From: CAYFXE01 sp964347035 | GTDB taxonomy: Bacteria; Acidobacteriota; Aminicenantia; Aminicenantales; Aminicenantaceae | DNA: 21,751 nt | Direction of reading: 5' to 3' | Assembly: GCA_964347035.1 (NCBI GenBank) | Contig: CAYFXE010000046.1 | Location: 1-21,751 of the forward strand | Shown here: positions 7,404 through 15,559 of the stretch, in pieces | How the letters are laid out: each line of letters starts with the position of its first letter | Numbering within the stretch: position 1 is the stretch's first letter | Program-made: the position numbers and the translations under genes | The notes under the pieces: generated by a model | What the model saw: only the letters and a program-made list of their open reading frames with translations | Databases searched by the model: none | Told to the model about the DNA's origin: nothing

Positions 7404-7507
7404 ATCATCCTAGTGGTAGCGGGAATCCAGTCTCGCTCCTTTGTCATTCCCGCGAAAGCGGGAATCCAGGCTTGTTCCCGCGTAGGTGGGAAACCAGTTA
7501 AATGAAA
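7404..7507 (+). repeat. REP-like hairpin cluster (three units)
   Basis: Three units in a row end in GGGAATCCAG or a variant. The central one (7446-7465) is a perfect eight-pair stem ATTCCCGC/GCGGGAAT closed by a GAAA (GNRA) tetraloop. The flanking units at about 7404-7430 and 7472-7496 are degenerate. The cluster ends in CCAGTTAAATGAAA at 7494-7507, almost the same as the end of a second cluster at 19570-19583. The ATG of the glycosyltransferase lies inside this terminal motif. Confidence 0.85.
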
Positions 7508-8611
7508 ATTCTGTTTCTTCAAGAACAGCCTTGTATAAGAGCCTTGAAATACGCCTTGGGACTCAGGTCTCTAGGTAACGCCATTAAGCTGATATTTGGT
7601 TACAACGGCTCGACCCTCGATGACTACTATGGTCATGGCGATGATCTCTTCGACGAGTGGTTTAAAATCAGCGACAATTTTGAACGAGACATCGAATCGA
7701 TTGCACAACAGGTGCAGCCTGACCTCATTCACTGCCACAATGCGCCAGATTCATTAACCGTCGCCTGCTTGCGGCTGTTCAAGGGGGTGATTCCCATCGT
7801 CCATGATATACATGATCTGCTTTCGCTTCGGAAAACGCCTTATGATGATGGGCTGGAGAGAGAGCGTCTCTCTTCAGACCTGATAAGAAGGGAAGAGAGA
7901 GCTGCCATAGAAGGGAGTGATGGCCTGATCGCGGTCTCAGAAGCCATCCTCGAGATAGCGACCCTAAACTACAGCCTTGATCAGAAAGAGAGTCTTGTCT
8001 TTCCTAATTATGTTGTTAAGGATATGATTCCACCTACCTTTAAAGAGAAACTGACCTGTTCAGATGGGATGATCCATCTCGTCTACGAGGGACATCTGGA
8101 CAGCAGGAGGAGTGGAGGGCACTACGATTTATTCCAAATATTCGAAGAGATAGCCAAACAGAGCATCCATATTCATATTTATCCCTCAAGGGAAAATGAG
8201 CTCTACGAGGATCTAGCGGAAAAGAATGGTTTCATCCACTATCACCGTCATCTGCCGCCTCAGGAGTTGATGAAGGAAATCACAAAGTATGATTTTGGCT
8301 GGTCGGGATTTAACGTCCAGAAAAATAGAACTCATGCGGATACCGTCTTGGCCAATAAAACCTTCGAGTACATAGCAGCCGGACTTCCCGTGATTAGCTT
8401 TCCCCATAGATCACAGAAACGCTTTATCGAGAGACATGGTGTGGGCATCGTCGTTGATAGTCTCGATGATCTCGCAGCGAAACTGACTTCTACAGAGACA
8501 AAAAACATTAAAGATCAGGTTTTGAAGAGTCGCTATTCCTTCACAGTCGAAAATCAGATTAATACAATCTCTATGTTTTATCAGAAAATATTGGATTCTT
8601 TCGCGTCTTAA
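7502..8611 (+). CDS. GT-B fold (GT4-like) glycosyltransferase
   Basis: The 369-residue protein has the two-domain layout of retaining GT-B enzymes. The N-terminal domain starts MKILFLQEQP and holds HCHNAPD (77-83) and HDIHDL (101-106). The C-terminal donor-binding domain has the conserved stretch NKTFEYIAAGLPVISF (285-300), whose Glu contacts the nucleotide sugar in related enzymes. It should transfer a sugar from an NDP-sugar to a cell-surface glycan or lipid; donor and acceptor cannot be read. There is no membrane segment, so it is cytosolic or peripheral. The start lies in the tail of a REP-like cluster, and the only RBS candidate, AGGTGGG at 7484-7490, is repeat-derived and 11 bases away. 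With the acetyltransferase downstream it suggests polysaccharide synthesis. Confidence 0.82.
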   Translation: MKILFLQEQPCIRALKYALGLRSLGNAIKLIFGYNGSTLDDYYGHGDDLFDEWFKISDNFERDIESIAQQVQPDLIHCHNAPDSLTVACLRLFKGVIPIVHDIHDLLSLRKTPYDDGLERERLSSDLIRREERAAIEGSDGLIAVSEAILEIATLNYSLDQKESLVFPNYVVKDMIPPTFKEKLTCSDGMIHLVYEGHLDSRRSGGHYDLFQIFEEIAKQSIHIHIYPSRENELYEDLAEKNGFIHYHRHLPPQELMKEITKYDFGWSGFNVQKNRTHADTVLANKTFEYIAAGLPVISFPHRSQKRFIERHGVGIVVDSLDDLAAKLTSTETKNIKDQVLKSRYSFTVENQINTISMFYQKILDSFAS

Positions 8612-8653
8612 AGGAGGTTTATTTTGAGCATTTGTTTTAATCCTCAGCTTTAG
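8610..8653 (+). promoter_or_regulatory. Perfect Shine-Dalgarno with a 9-codon open frame
   Basis: AAAGGAGGT at 8610-8618 overlaps the glycosyltransferase stop codon. Five bases later a TTG (8624) opens a frame for the peptide MSICFNPQL, ending at TAG (8651-8653). This is the strongest ribosome site in the region yet it serves no long gene. It may be a leader peptide or the relic of a deleted gene. A short hairpin (GCAGCC/GGCTGC, about 8669-8700) follows before the next gene. Confidence 0.35.
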
Positions 8654-8727
8654 ATTGAGGGAAAAGATGCAGCCGAATCACCTCTTTCGATGTGGCTGCA
8701 GAATTAGATAAATGAAAGGAATAAAAG

Positions 8728-9192
8728 ATGAAAATAACAGATGAAACCAAGGCGATCATTTACTTCAGACCCAGGGATGCCAAGAAGGTCGGCCAGAATT
8801 GTTTATACGTCAATCAAATCATCTGGCTCAACCCTGATGGGATCGAAATGGGAGATAATGTCCGTTTTAACCACGGCTGCTATGTGAATGGATTCGGAGG
8901 CCTGAAGATAGGGAACAACAGCGGCTGCGGGCCGTACTGCATGATTCATACGGCCAATCATGCCTTTGATGAGAGGAAAGTCAGCCAGACAGAGTGGATT
9001 AAGGATCCGGTCACGATCGGGGATGACGTTTGGATAGGGATGGGAGTGTGTATCCTTCCTGGGGTGACGATCGGTGACAGGGTTATCATCGGTGCCGGGA
9101 GTGTGGTGGTCAAGGATATTCCCTCCGATGTCATCGCTGTCGGCAATCCCTGCAAGCCGATCAAATCCCGAGACGGCCGAAAAATAGACTAA
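8728..9192 (+). CDS. Hexapeptide-repeat O-acyltransferase (LacA/NodL-like)
   Basis: The 154-residue protein is a left-handed beta-helix acyltransferase. The helix rungs are visible as [IV]G-X-X-X-X repeats (IEMGDNVRFN, LKIGNNSGCG, VTIGDDVWIG, VTIGDRVIIG). The catalytic His is probably His78 in HTANHAF. The ending SDVIAVGNPCKPIK is the usual closing segment of the family. These enzymes work as trimers and move acetyl from acetyl-CoA to a sugar hydroxyl or amine. AAGGA lies about nine bases before the ATG. The glycosyltransferase 116 bases upstream suggests decoration of the same glycan. The acceptor sugar is unknown. Confidence 0.88.
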   Translation: MKITDETKAIIYFRPRDAKKVGQNCLYVNQIIWLNPDGIEMGDNVRFNHGCYVNGFGGLKIGNNSGCGPYCMIHTANHAFDERKVSQTEWIKDPVTIGDDVWIGMGVCILPGVTIGDRVIIGAGSVVVKDIPSDVIAVGNPCKPIKSRDGRKID

Positions 9193-9282
9193 AAGAAATA
9201 ATGGAACAAAGACTTTATCACGAAACATTCCCAAAACCGTGATTAAGTTGTTGTTGGATGAGCCACTTAAATGCGAGGTCCA

Positions 9283-9334
9283 ATCCGTTACCCGCTACCT
9301 GCTTGCGCAGGCACAAGCTTCGCGGGTACAGGCC
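9283..9334 (+). repeat. Dispersed repeat, copy 2, with nested hairpin
   Basis: This is the inverted partner of 7334-7385. It also folds on its own: TACCCGC (9289-9295) pairs with GCGGGTA (9322-9328), and inside that CCTGC (9298-9302) pairs with GCAGG (9307-9311) around TTGC. Copy 1 has lost most of these pairings. The rest of the 332-base spacer 9193-9524 holds no gene I can support. Confidence 0.75.
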
Positions 9335-9457
9335 TCGCCGTAGACCCCCCCACCTGCCTTCATGCGGCTCAGACGAACAGGACCTCTCCTTCACTACCGC
9401 CATAATTACTTTATTTTTCCTGAATCACGTAATTGGAGATGCTTGCGCTTTGTCATC

Positions 9458-9487
9458 TTGCTAAAGAATTTCAATTTAAGGTAAAAT
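9458..9487 (+). promoter_or_regulatory. Possible promoter of the TPR gene
   Basis: TTGCTA at 9458-9463, an 18-base spacer, then TAAAAT at 9482-9487, about 38 bases before the ATG at 9525. This is a fair sigma-70 match in an AT-rich stretch. Only the consensus supports it. Confidence 0.35.
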
Positions 9488-9524
9488 AAAAAGTCAAATT
9501 CTTCTAATCAGAGAGAAAATCAAA

Positions 9525-10169
9525 ATGCGATGGAAGCTCCTTATCGCCAGCGCCAGCCTGATAGTTGCTTTTACTCTGATAGGAATTCTTCATGCGTATG
9601 AAGAGGAGTTACCAAAAAACCCTTACCAGCGCGGATTGATACTCTTCAAACTGTCTAAGTATGCTGAGGCCAAGGAAAATTTTGATAGAGTCATTGCCAG
9701 GAGACCTAAGCATAAGAAGGCTTATTGTTACAGGGGAAAATGCCTGCTGGAACTGGATAAGCTGGAAGATGCACTGCGTGATTTTAATAAATGTTTGCAA
9801 CTAAATCCTGAGTTTCCCCTTGGATATGTAGGCAGGGCTCAGATATACATCCAACGGAAGGAATTTGGGAAAGCTCTGGAGGATGTTAAGAAAGCCCAGT
9901 CCTTGGAACAGGCAGATGACGAAATTTTTTATATGGAAGGCATCATCTACGGATATCAAAAAAAAGTTATGGAGGCCATCGAGGCGTTCAAAAAATGCCT
10001 GGAGGTTAATCCCAGCCACGCCTATGCCCACTACCAGATAGGCCTTGCCTATTTCAACATAAAAAAAGCGGATTTAGCTATTATTCATCTGGAAAAATTT
10101 CTGTATCTGGCTCCAGAGGCACCCGAAGCCGCACAAGTCAGAAATCTTTTGAATTTTCTGAGAAAATAG
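9525..10169 (+). CDS. Exported tetratricopeptide-repeat protein
   Basis: The 214-residue protein begins with a likely Sec signal (MRWK, then a hydrophobic core to about residue 24, then YEEELPK). It continues with about five TPR units at roughly 31-64, 65-98, 99-131, 132-165 and 166-199. Each shows the G-Y-A/F-P spacing, for example YAEAKENFDRVIARRP and AIEAFKKCLEVNPSHAYAHY. TPR arrays are protein-binding scaffolds; with a signal peptide this one should act in the periplasm. There is no enzymatic domain. It converges on the TamB-Omp85 gene with only 16 bases between stop codons, so envelope biogenesis is a reasonable guess but not shown. Its RBS is weak (GAGAGA). Confidence 0.8.
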   Translation: MRWKLLIASASLIVAFTLIGILHAYEEELPKNPYQRGLILFKLSKYAEAKENFDRVIARRPKHKKAYCYRGKCLLELDKLEDALRDFNKCLQLNPEFPLGYVGRAQIYIQRKEFGKALEDVKKAQSLEQADDEIFYMEGIIYGYQKKVMEAIEAFKKCLEVNPSHAYAHYQIGLAYFNIKKADLAIIHLEKFLYLAPEAPEAAQVRNLLNFLRK

Positions 10170-10185
10170 GGAGCCTGACCCTCAG

Positions 10186-13100
10186 TCAGAAGGCCTGTCC
10201 CAGACTGATAAAGAAGATTCCCTTCGGCTCGTCTAACCGAGGAGAAAGGTTTATTCCGTAATCAATCCGAATTAAAACAGCAGGAGTGTTGATGCGAAGC
10301 CCTAAGCCCATAGACTGCCTGATATCGAATGGATTAAAATTCTCCAGGTCCTTATAAACATTCCCGATGTCGTAAAAAGTCACTCCAGCGAGCCATTTGT
10401 AGATGGGGAAGCGTATCTCTTGGTTCATGATGAACAGGGCTTCTCCTCCTTCTGGGCGCTGAAGAAAAGGATCGTAAGGTCCTACTGTATCCCTTTTGAA
10501 TCCCCTGATCGAATTACCACCTCCGGCAAAGAACCTTTTAGTGGGGATCAAAACTTGGTCAAAAGCATCGGCGAGTCCGATCCTGTAATTTGAAGCCCAA
10601 ATGAATCTGGAGCTGAGACGTTTGTACAGGGAATATTGACAGAAAAGACTGATATACTTGAAATCAGACTTAAGAAACTCGGGCGAATAGGTAATGCTGA
10701 AAGAGAAGAATGACCCCTGCTGGGCGTTCAGCTTATTGAGCCGTGTGTCCCGCACCAGGAATGTTTCAAGCTCGGAGAGAAGAAGTGTGATGTCAAAAAT
10801 AAAGGGGCCTACAGGATTAAGCTCAAAAGTATGGATTTTGTTTAAGCGATAAAGATAGGAGAGAGAAAAATCGAACGGCAACCGCACTTCTTGCTGGATT
10901 AAATAACCGATTTCCTCTGTCTTGAACATGCCGCTCACTTCTTCCTGATAATAAAAAGAATGAAGTGTGTTGAGCCTTTTTCCGAATAAATAAGGGTCCT
11001 TTAATGAAAAGCGGAAATCCCTCTGCCGTTTGTTCTGTTTATAGTAGAGAATTCCGTTCCTTCCCCTGCCCAAAATGTTGATAATATCCAATTCTCCGAA
11101 TCCCTCGAATTTTTCCTCGGAATTGTATCTTACCCCGTAATTCAGGGCCAGTATGGGATTTTCTTGAACCTTCACTAGGATCCGATCTTGCTTTTTTTCG
11201 CCTTCTAAAGGTTCTCTGCGGATATTGACGACTTTAAAAATAGACAGATCATACAGCTTTTTCTGGCTCAAGATCATTTTTTCCATGTTTACTGGATCCC
11301 CCTTCCTGAAAAGCAGCTCTCTCCGGATAAAAGAGTCAGGAGTTCTTTTATTTCCCGAAATCACGATCTCCCCGATCGTATGAAGTTGGCCCTCTTCGAT
11401 GTCATAGATAAGCTGGATTTCGGAGCCCTCTGTTGCTAGCCCAATCTCAGGAGTGATTCGGACTTCCTGATATCCCCTTATCTTGTAGTAATTCAGGAGA
11501 TAATTATGGTCTTCTGCAAGGAGGGTTGGTCGGTAGACTGCCTTTTCAGTCAATTGCAGGCCTCTCCTGAGGTCTTCGTCTTTGAAAGTTTGATTATTCT
11601 TAAGTTCAACGGAGCGAACCAGGGATTGAGGTCCTTCTTCGACAGGAAGGGTTATGAGAATAGAACCTGACTTGCGGTTTGCTCGGACCTGCGGGCGTCC
11701 GATCTCCGGTCTGAGATAACCATTTTCCATGTAGAGTTCCTTTATCCTCTGTTTGGCACGTTTGAAATCGTAGAGCAGAATCCATAATCCCTTGGCCTTT
11801 GTTCCTGGGATTTTCGCTAGCTCTTTCTTTATCAGCTTTGAACTGATCGAGCTCTGGCCGCTGAGATTGAATTCCCTTATTCGGTAAAGAGGACCATGTT
11901 CGACGACAAATGTATATTTTGACTTCTCTTTTTGAGATTCTTTTCTCACCTCCACCTCTGCTTCGTAATAGCCTTTGCTTCTTAGGCCTTCAAGGATTCG
12001 GCTTTTGGCTTCTGCAATGGCCATATCTTCGGGAAGCCTGCCATTCCAAGAGTTCGTCACTTCTTTTTTGATCTTTTGAGATACGGGATCTTTCTTGTAG
12101 AGGATGGAGACGGGTTTGTGAGGGGAGATGTTTAGGCTGATTATGGTGTCCCTCTGGTTTTCATAATTGATCACGGGATTTATGACCACATTCAAATGAT
12201 TATTTTTCTTATAAAAAGCTTCCAGTTTCTGGATGGAACTCAGAAGATCCCCATATTTAAAAGAAGATCCTTTTTTTAGAGAGTGCACATTTTTTTCCAG
12301 AATCGGGAGGGGGAAAATTAGATTGCCCTCCAGTTTGACGTCCTTCACGACGGGCTTCTTGACTTGTTCATCCGACGGCGATCGCGATTTGAACATCTGA
12401 GAACCAAGAAAAAACCTGTGGCTGATGCTCGAACCGTAGCTGCCATCGTCTTTCCTGAAGGATTGAATAGAAAAATTCCGGTTGAAGTTGTAATCCAACA
12501 GCCAAGTCTGTTGCTGGGTGTTACTGACATCAACGGAATAAACGATATCCGTGTTTTTAATCAATCCTTTGCGAAAAGTGAAACGGGCCCCTGGATCTTC
12601 TTCTGTTGCAATATTGATCGGCTCGATGGTCACCTCTTCGGCCCGGAGAATATTTTTAATTTTTTTGGCCACCGGCGAAGCAAAAGGGCTGGCAAAGTAC
12701 TGAATCATTTGATTTCCGATTATGTTTGCAGTATTGGTCTTGAGTTTTTCGATGCCATATCCGGTGATCAACAGCGATGAGAGCTCTATCTGAGATCTGG
12801 GAGGTGAGGAACTGAGCGAATAGTTTAAATTTGTGATGGGACCCGTTAGAGTCAGTGTAACGTCCAAATCATCATAATTATGGGTTAACCGTGTATAAGC
12901 CACCACGGTCAACCGGCCCTCTAGGGGTTCGGTCCCTAAAAACTCAATCTTGGCCTGCTCGAGCTCATACCTTCGATCCGAAAAGACAGCCTCGCCAACA
13001 TAACGGTTTGAGACAAAACCGGAGAGTAGGATTTCAGCCAAATTTCCTGTGATCTCAATATTACCAATCATCTCCAGTTGGGCCAGGTTGTTATCGATGA

Positions 13101-15528
13101 TGATGGCATCGACAGTGGAAACGCCTACGTCCAGATTTAGATTGCGAACAAGTGGCGGTAGTTCACTCTTAGGTCGTGCTTTCCAGAAACGAATTCTGTT
13201 CAAGAATTCGCTACCGAGGTAGATATTCATGCCGTAATATGCCTGAATAACCTTCACATCTCCTGATAAAAGCCACCCGTTAACCTGATTTTCGAGTAAT
13301 AAGGCCGCGTTGGCCTGCGCCTGCATACCTTCAGGATAATTCACTTGAACACGATTGAAGGTCATCTCGACTTTTCCGGAATCTATCGTGTAACCGTGAT
13401 AGGTAAGTATTCCTTTGATGTTGAACGGACCTCCGTTGCTGATCCCCTCGATTGTAGCGATGGTGACCGAGGATTCTTCGAATTGGATGATTCCTTTAAT
13501 ATTGGTCAGTATGACAGGGTAATCAAGCGATTGGAGAAATCCATCTGCTATCTTTCCGCCGCCTTCTATGACCGGATCCGTTGCCGAGCCTGTAAACTTA
13601 AGATCAAGAGCAATCCTCCCTCCCAAGATGATGTTTGTAAAGAAGGGGGTCAAAACGGCACTGTCCAACTGAGCCGAAAGCCAGGCATCCATTTTAGGCT
13701 TTTCTGCCAGATCAACCCTTCCTGCAGCACGCAGGAAAGAATTTTCTCCAGAAAGGCGGAACTCTTCCAAGTGAAAAGTACCCTCTTCCAGCCTGAACTT
13801 TATGTCTTTATCATTTTCTATCCTGAACTGTGATAAGAAGACAGCGAACCGGCTGATCTTTCCCTCTATCTCCATCGTATCCAGAGCAGTATAGTTCCCA
13901 CGAAGACGCAGGTGACCTTCGAGAATTCCGCCAGATTCTGCGGGGAAATCGCCTGGAACGAGCGTCGCCAGCGGACTTAGGTTCAACCCGGTCAGCGTGA
14001 TTTGGATGTCATTGTTTTCAAGATTTTCGGCAGAAGATGTTTCTGGAAAAAACTTCCTCAGCAGCGAAGTAAGGGACATTTTTCCTTGGGCAGAAAGGTT
14101 TGCCTCATCCAGACTGAACGAGAGCTTCTCGAGATCGAGTTCGTTCTCTTCAATTTTTGCCAAAAAGCCACAATCATGAAGAGAATAAGGAATCATAGGC
14201 GAGTTTATCTCTCCCTCTCTCAGTTGGAGGCGGGCCCGCATTCGGGGATGGGTGAGGTTTCCACTGATTTCTCCCTGGAATGTGAATGAGCCGCCGGCCC
14301 GACTTTGAGCAATCAACGGCTCGATGAGCTTGAGCTCGATCGTTGCGTTTGCTTGAATCAAGCCCTCTTCTTTTCCTCGCAAGGGGAGCCATCCCGAGAG
14401 GTCGATAAAAGTCTCAGGACCAAAGATCTGAAAGTCCAGGATTCGGATTTCCTGGTTTTCGAGTCGGAGCTTGAGGGGCTCTCTGTTTTGGATGGTTATA
14501 TCCCCATAGTTAAAAAATGCTTTCTCGATGGATAGCTGGGCATTTGAGCCCTCCCAGTCCTTCAAAGGCACTGAAAACACGGCTGAAGTTGTGATTTTTG
14601 AAGTTAATTGAGAGGCTAAATCGGTTTCTTTCCTGGGAATCACTCGGAAGATATCCAGTTCAGACGTGGTGAAGTTTCCTCGGACGATATAAGGCTTTCG
14701 AAGAAGAAGATGTGCCTGAAGAGAGGTCTGCCAGGCAGGCGTTGACAATCGGGATGTTAACGTCTTCCCATCGGATTCTGCTTCAAGTTGGATATGTTCT
14801 AGGTCGGAGTCGTATGCGCGTAGCCCATCCACGGATATCCTGAGAAGGAATTCGGGTTTTTGAATCGTCCCCTGTCCTTCGAGGTGAAGATTTATCTTCC
14901 CAGCGNNNNNNNNNNCCGGAGGAAGGTATTTGATGTTAGCTAGTTCGAAGGAACGGCCGGATATGTTTACGACATAGGATTTAGAGGCAAGATCTAATCC
15001 CAGCGTTCCTTCCAGAAACCCTTTGCCTCTAACCACATCCAGTTTTGTCAGATGGATATATTGTTGGCTGTATTCTCCCTCTACCTCCACTTGAGAAAAG
15101 TCTTCCCTGTCAATCATTAGGTTGGTGATTGTTGCTGCCCATCGGACTGAAGGCTCATGACGTCTCGCCTCGAACCTGGCCTCACCGGAAAGACGACCTT
15201 GAACAGAATATTCTAGAGGAAAAAAGACGCTCAATGATGAGAGATCCAGTTCTTTGGCTACGAGTTTAAGCTCGATAGTCTCTCCGAAGGCCAGGCTGTG
15301 GGGATCGAATGAAGCATAACCCTGGCCATTGATCTGACCTTGTGCTGAGTTCAAAGCAAAATGGTTAAGGTTGATGCGCTTTTTATCGTACGTCAGTAAT
15401 CCTTTGAGAGAGGATATTTGGATTTTTCCTGTTGCGATTTCTCTGCCATCTGCTTCCACAGTCATCTTCGGCTCTTCAAGCGTCCCGAGGATGCTGCCTG
15501 ATAGGGAAATCTGACCGGCGAGATTCAA
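10186..15528 (-). CDS. tamB: TamB-Omp85 (TamA/BamA-like) fusion, main part
   Basis: 1,780 residues are open here. Residues 1 to about 700 are AsmA/TamB-like beta repeats (recurrent blocks such as ISLSGSILGTLEEPKM). About 700-1047 is the TamB C-terminal domain (PF04357 type), ending in strands near ISHRFFLGS. After a linker of about 15 residues come roughly five POTRA domains (about 1058-1455), each starting with patterns like VKDVKLEGN or IGEIVISGNKRT. A 16-strand-sized barrel follows (about 1457-1780), with the Omp85 loop-6 motif GGGNSIRGF near 1674 and a C-terminal Phe. TamA and TamB normally are separate proteins that insert outer-membrane proteins and move lipids across the periplasm. The frame starts at a TTG with no RBS and no signal peptide, so it is most likely the continuation of the frame at 15560-17080. 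Four residues are lost in the gap at 14906-14915. The TamB-POTRA junction is in uninterrupted sequence. Confidence 0.88.
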   Translation of the reverse strand: MNLAGQISLSGSILGTLEEPKMTVEADGREIATGKIQISSLKGLLTYDKKRINLNHFALNSAQGQINGQGYASFDPHSLAFGETIELKLVAKELDLSSLSVFFPLEYSVQGRLSGEARFEARRHEPSVRWAATITNLMIDREDFSQVEVEGEYSQQYIHLTKLDVVRGKGFLEGTLGLDLASKSYVVNISGRSFELANIKYLPPXXXXAGKINLHLEGQGTIQKPEFLLRISVDGLRAYDSDLEHIQLEAESDGKTLTSRLSTPAWQTSLQAHLLLRKPYIVRGNFTTSELDIFRVIPRKETDLASQLTSKITTSAVFSVPLKDWEGSNAQLSIEKAFFNYGDITIQNREPLKLRLENQEIRILDFQIFGPETFIDLSGWLPLRGKEEGLIQANATIELKLIEPLIAQSRAGGSFTFQGEISGNLTHPRMRARLQLREGEINSPMIPYSLHDCGFLAKIEENELDLEKLSFSLDEANLSAQGKMSLTSLLRKFFPETSSAENLENNDIQITLTGLNLSPLATLVPGDFPAESGGILEGHLRLRGNYTALDTMEIEGKISRFAVFLSQFRIENDKDIKFRLEEGTFHLEEFRLSGENSFLRAAGRVDLAEKPKMDAWLSAQLDSAVLTPFFTNIILGGRIALDLKFTGSATDPVIEGGGKIADGFLQSLDYPVILTNIKGIIQFEESSVTIATIEGISNGGPFNIKGILTYHGYTIDSGKVEMTFNRVQVNYPEGMQAQANAALLLENQVNGWLLSGDVKVIQAYYGMNIYLGSEFLNRIRFWKARPKSELPPLVRNLNLDVGVSTVDAIIIDNNLAQLEMIGNIEITGNLAEILLSGFVSNRYVGEAVFSDRRYELEQAKIEFLGTEPLEGRLTVVAYTRLTHNYDDLDVTLTLTGPITNLNYSLSSSPPRSQIELSSLLITGYGIEKLKTNTANIIGNQMIQYFASPFASPVAKKIKNILRAEEVTIEPINIATEEDPGARFTFRKGLIKNTDIVYSVDVSNTQQQTWLLDYNFNRNFSIQSFRKDDGSYGSSISHRFFLGSQMFKSRSPSDEQVKKPVVKDVKLEGNLIFPLPILEKNVHSLKKGSSFKYGDLLSSIQKLEAFYKKNNHLNVVINPVINYENQRDTIISLNISPHKPVSILYKKDPVSQKIKKEVTNSWNGRLPEDMAIAEAKSRILEGLRSKGYYEAEVEVRKESQKEKSKYTFVVEHGPLYRIREFNLSGQSSISSKLIKKELAKIPGTKAKGLWILLYDFKRAKQRIKELYMENGYLRPEIGRPQVRANRKSGSILITLPVEEGPQSLVRSVELKNNQTFKDEDLRRGLQLTEKAVYRPTLLAEDHNYLLNYYKIRGYQEVRITPEIGLATEGSEIQLIYDIEEGQLHTIGEIVISGNKRTPDSFIRRELLFRKGDPVNMEKMILSQKKLYDLSIFKVVNIRREPLEGEKKQDRILVKVQENPILALNYGVRYNSEEKFEGFGELDIINILGRGRNGILYYKQNKRQRDFRFSLKDPYLFGKRLNTLHSFYYQEEVSGMFKTEEIGYLIQQEVRLPFDFSLSYLYRLNKIHTFELNPVGPFIFDITLLLSELETFLVRDTRLNKLNAQQGSFFSFSITYSPEFLKSDFKYISLFCQYSLYKRLSSRFIWASNYRIGLADAFDQVLIPTKRFFAGGGNSIRGFKRDTVGPYDPFLQRPEGGEALFIMNQEIRFPIYKWLAGVTFYDIGNVYKDLENFNPFDIRQSMGLGLRINTPAVLIRIDYGINLSPRLDEPKGIFFISLGQAF
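14906..14915. other. Gap of 10 N inside the TamB-like gene
   Basis: Ten N fall in the AsmA/TamB-like repeat part. The reading frame happens to be the same on both sides (YLPP before, AGKINLHLEG after, in coding order), so little may be missing, but ten is probably a placeholder and true length is unknown. Confidence 0.9.
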
Positions 15529-15559
15529 AGCAGGGAGATCATGTATTTGAAATTAACCT

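Noticed and set aside
7404..7500. CRISPR array
   Set aside because: Repeats are few, degenerate, internally palindromic REP-like units without regular spacers, and no cas genes are present.
9202..9345. Short frames of 13 and 34 codons in the spacer after the acetyltransferase
   Set aside because: They have no RBS, run through the dispersed repeat and match nothing I recognise; possibly gene debris but not supportable.
10160..10190. Bidirectional terminator between the converging TPR and TamB-Omp85 genes
   Set aside because: Only a three- to four-pair stem (AGGG/CCCT) with a poor T run; too weak to call.
12364..14535. Several plus-strand open frames of 60-162 codons opposite the TamB-Omp85 gene
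   Set aside because: All are antisense to a coherent domain series and show no motif or RBS of their own.
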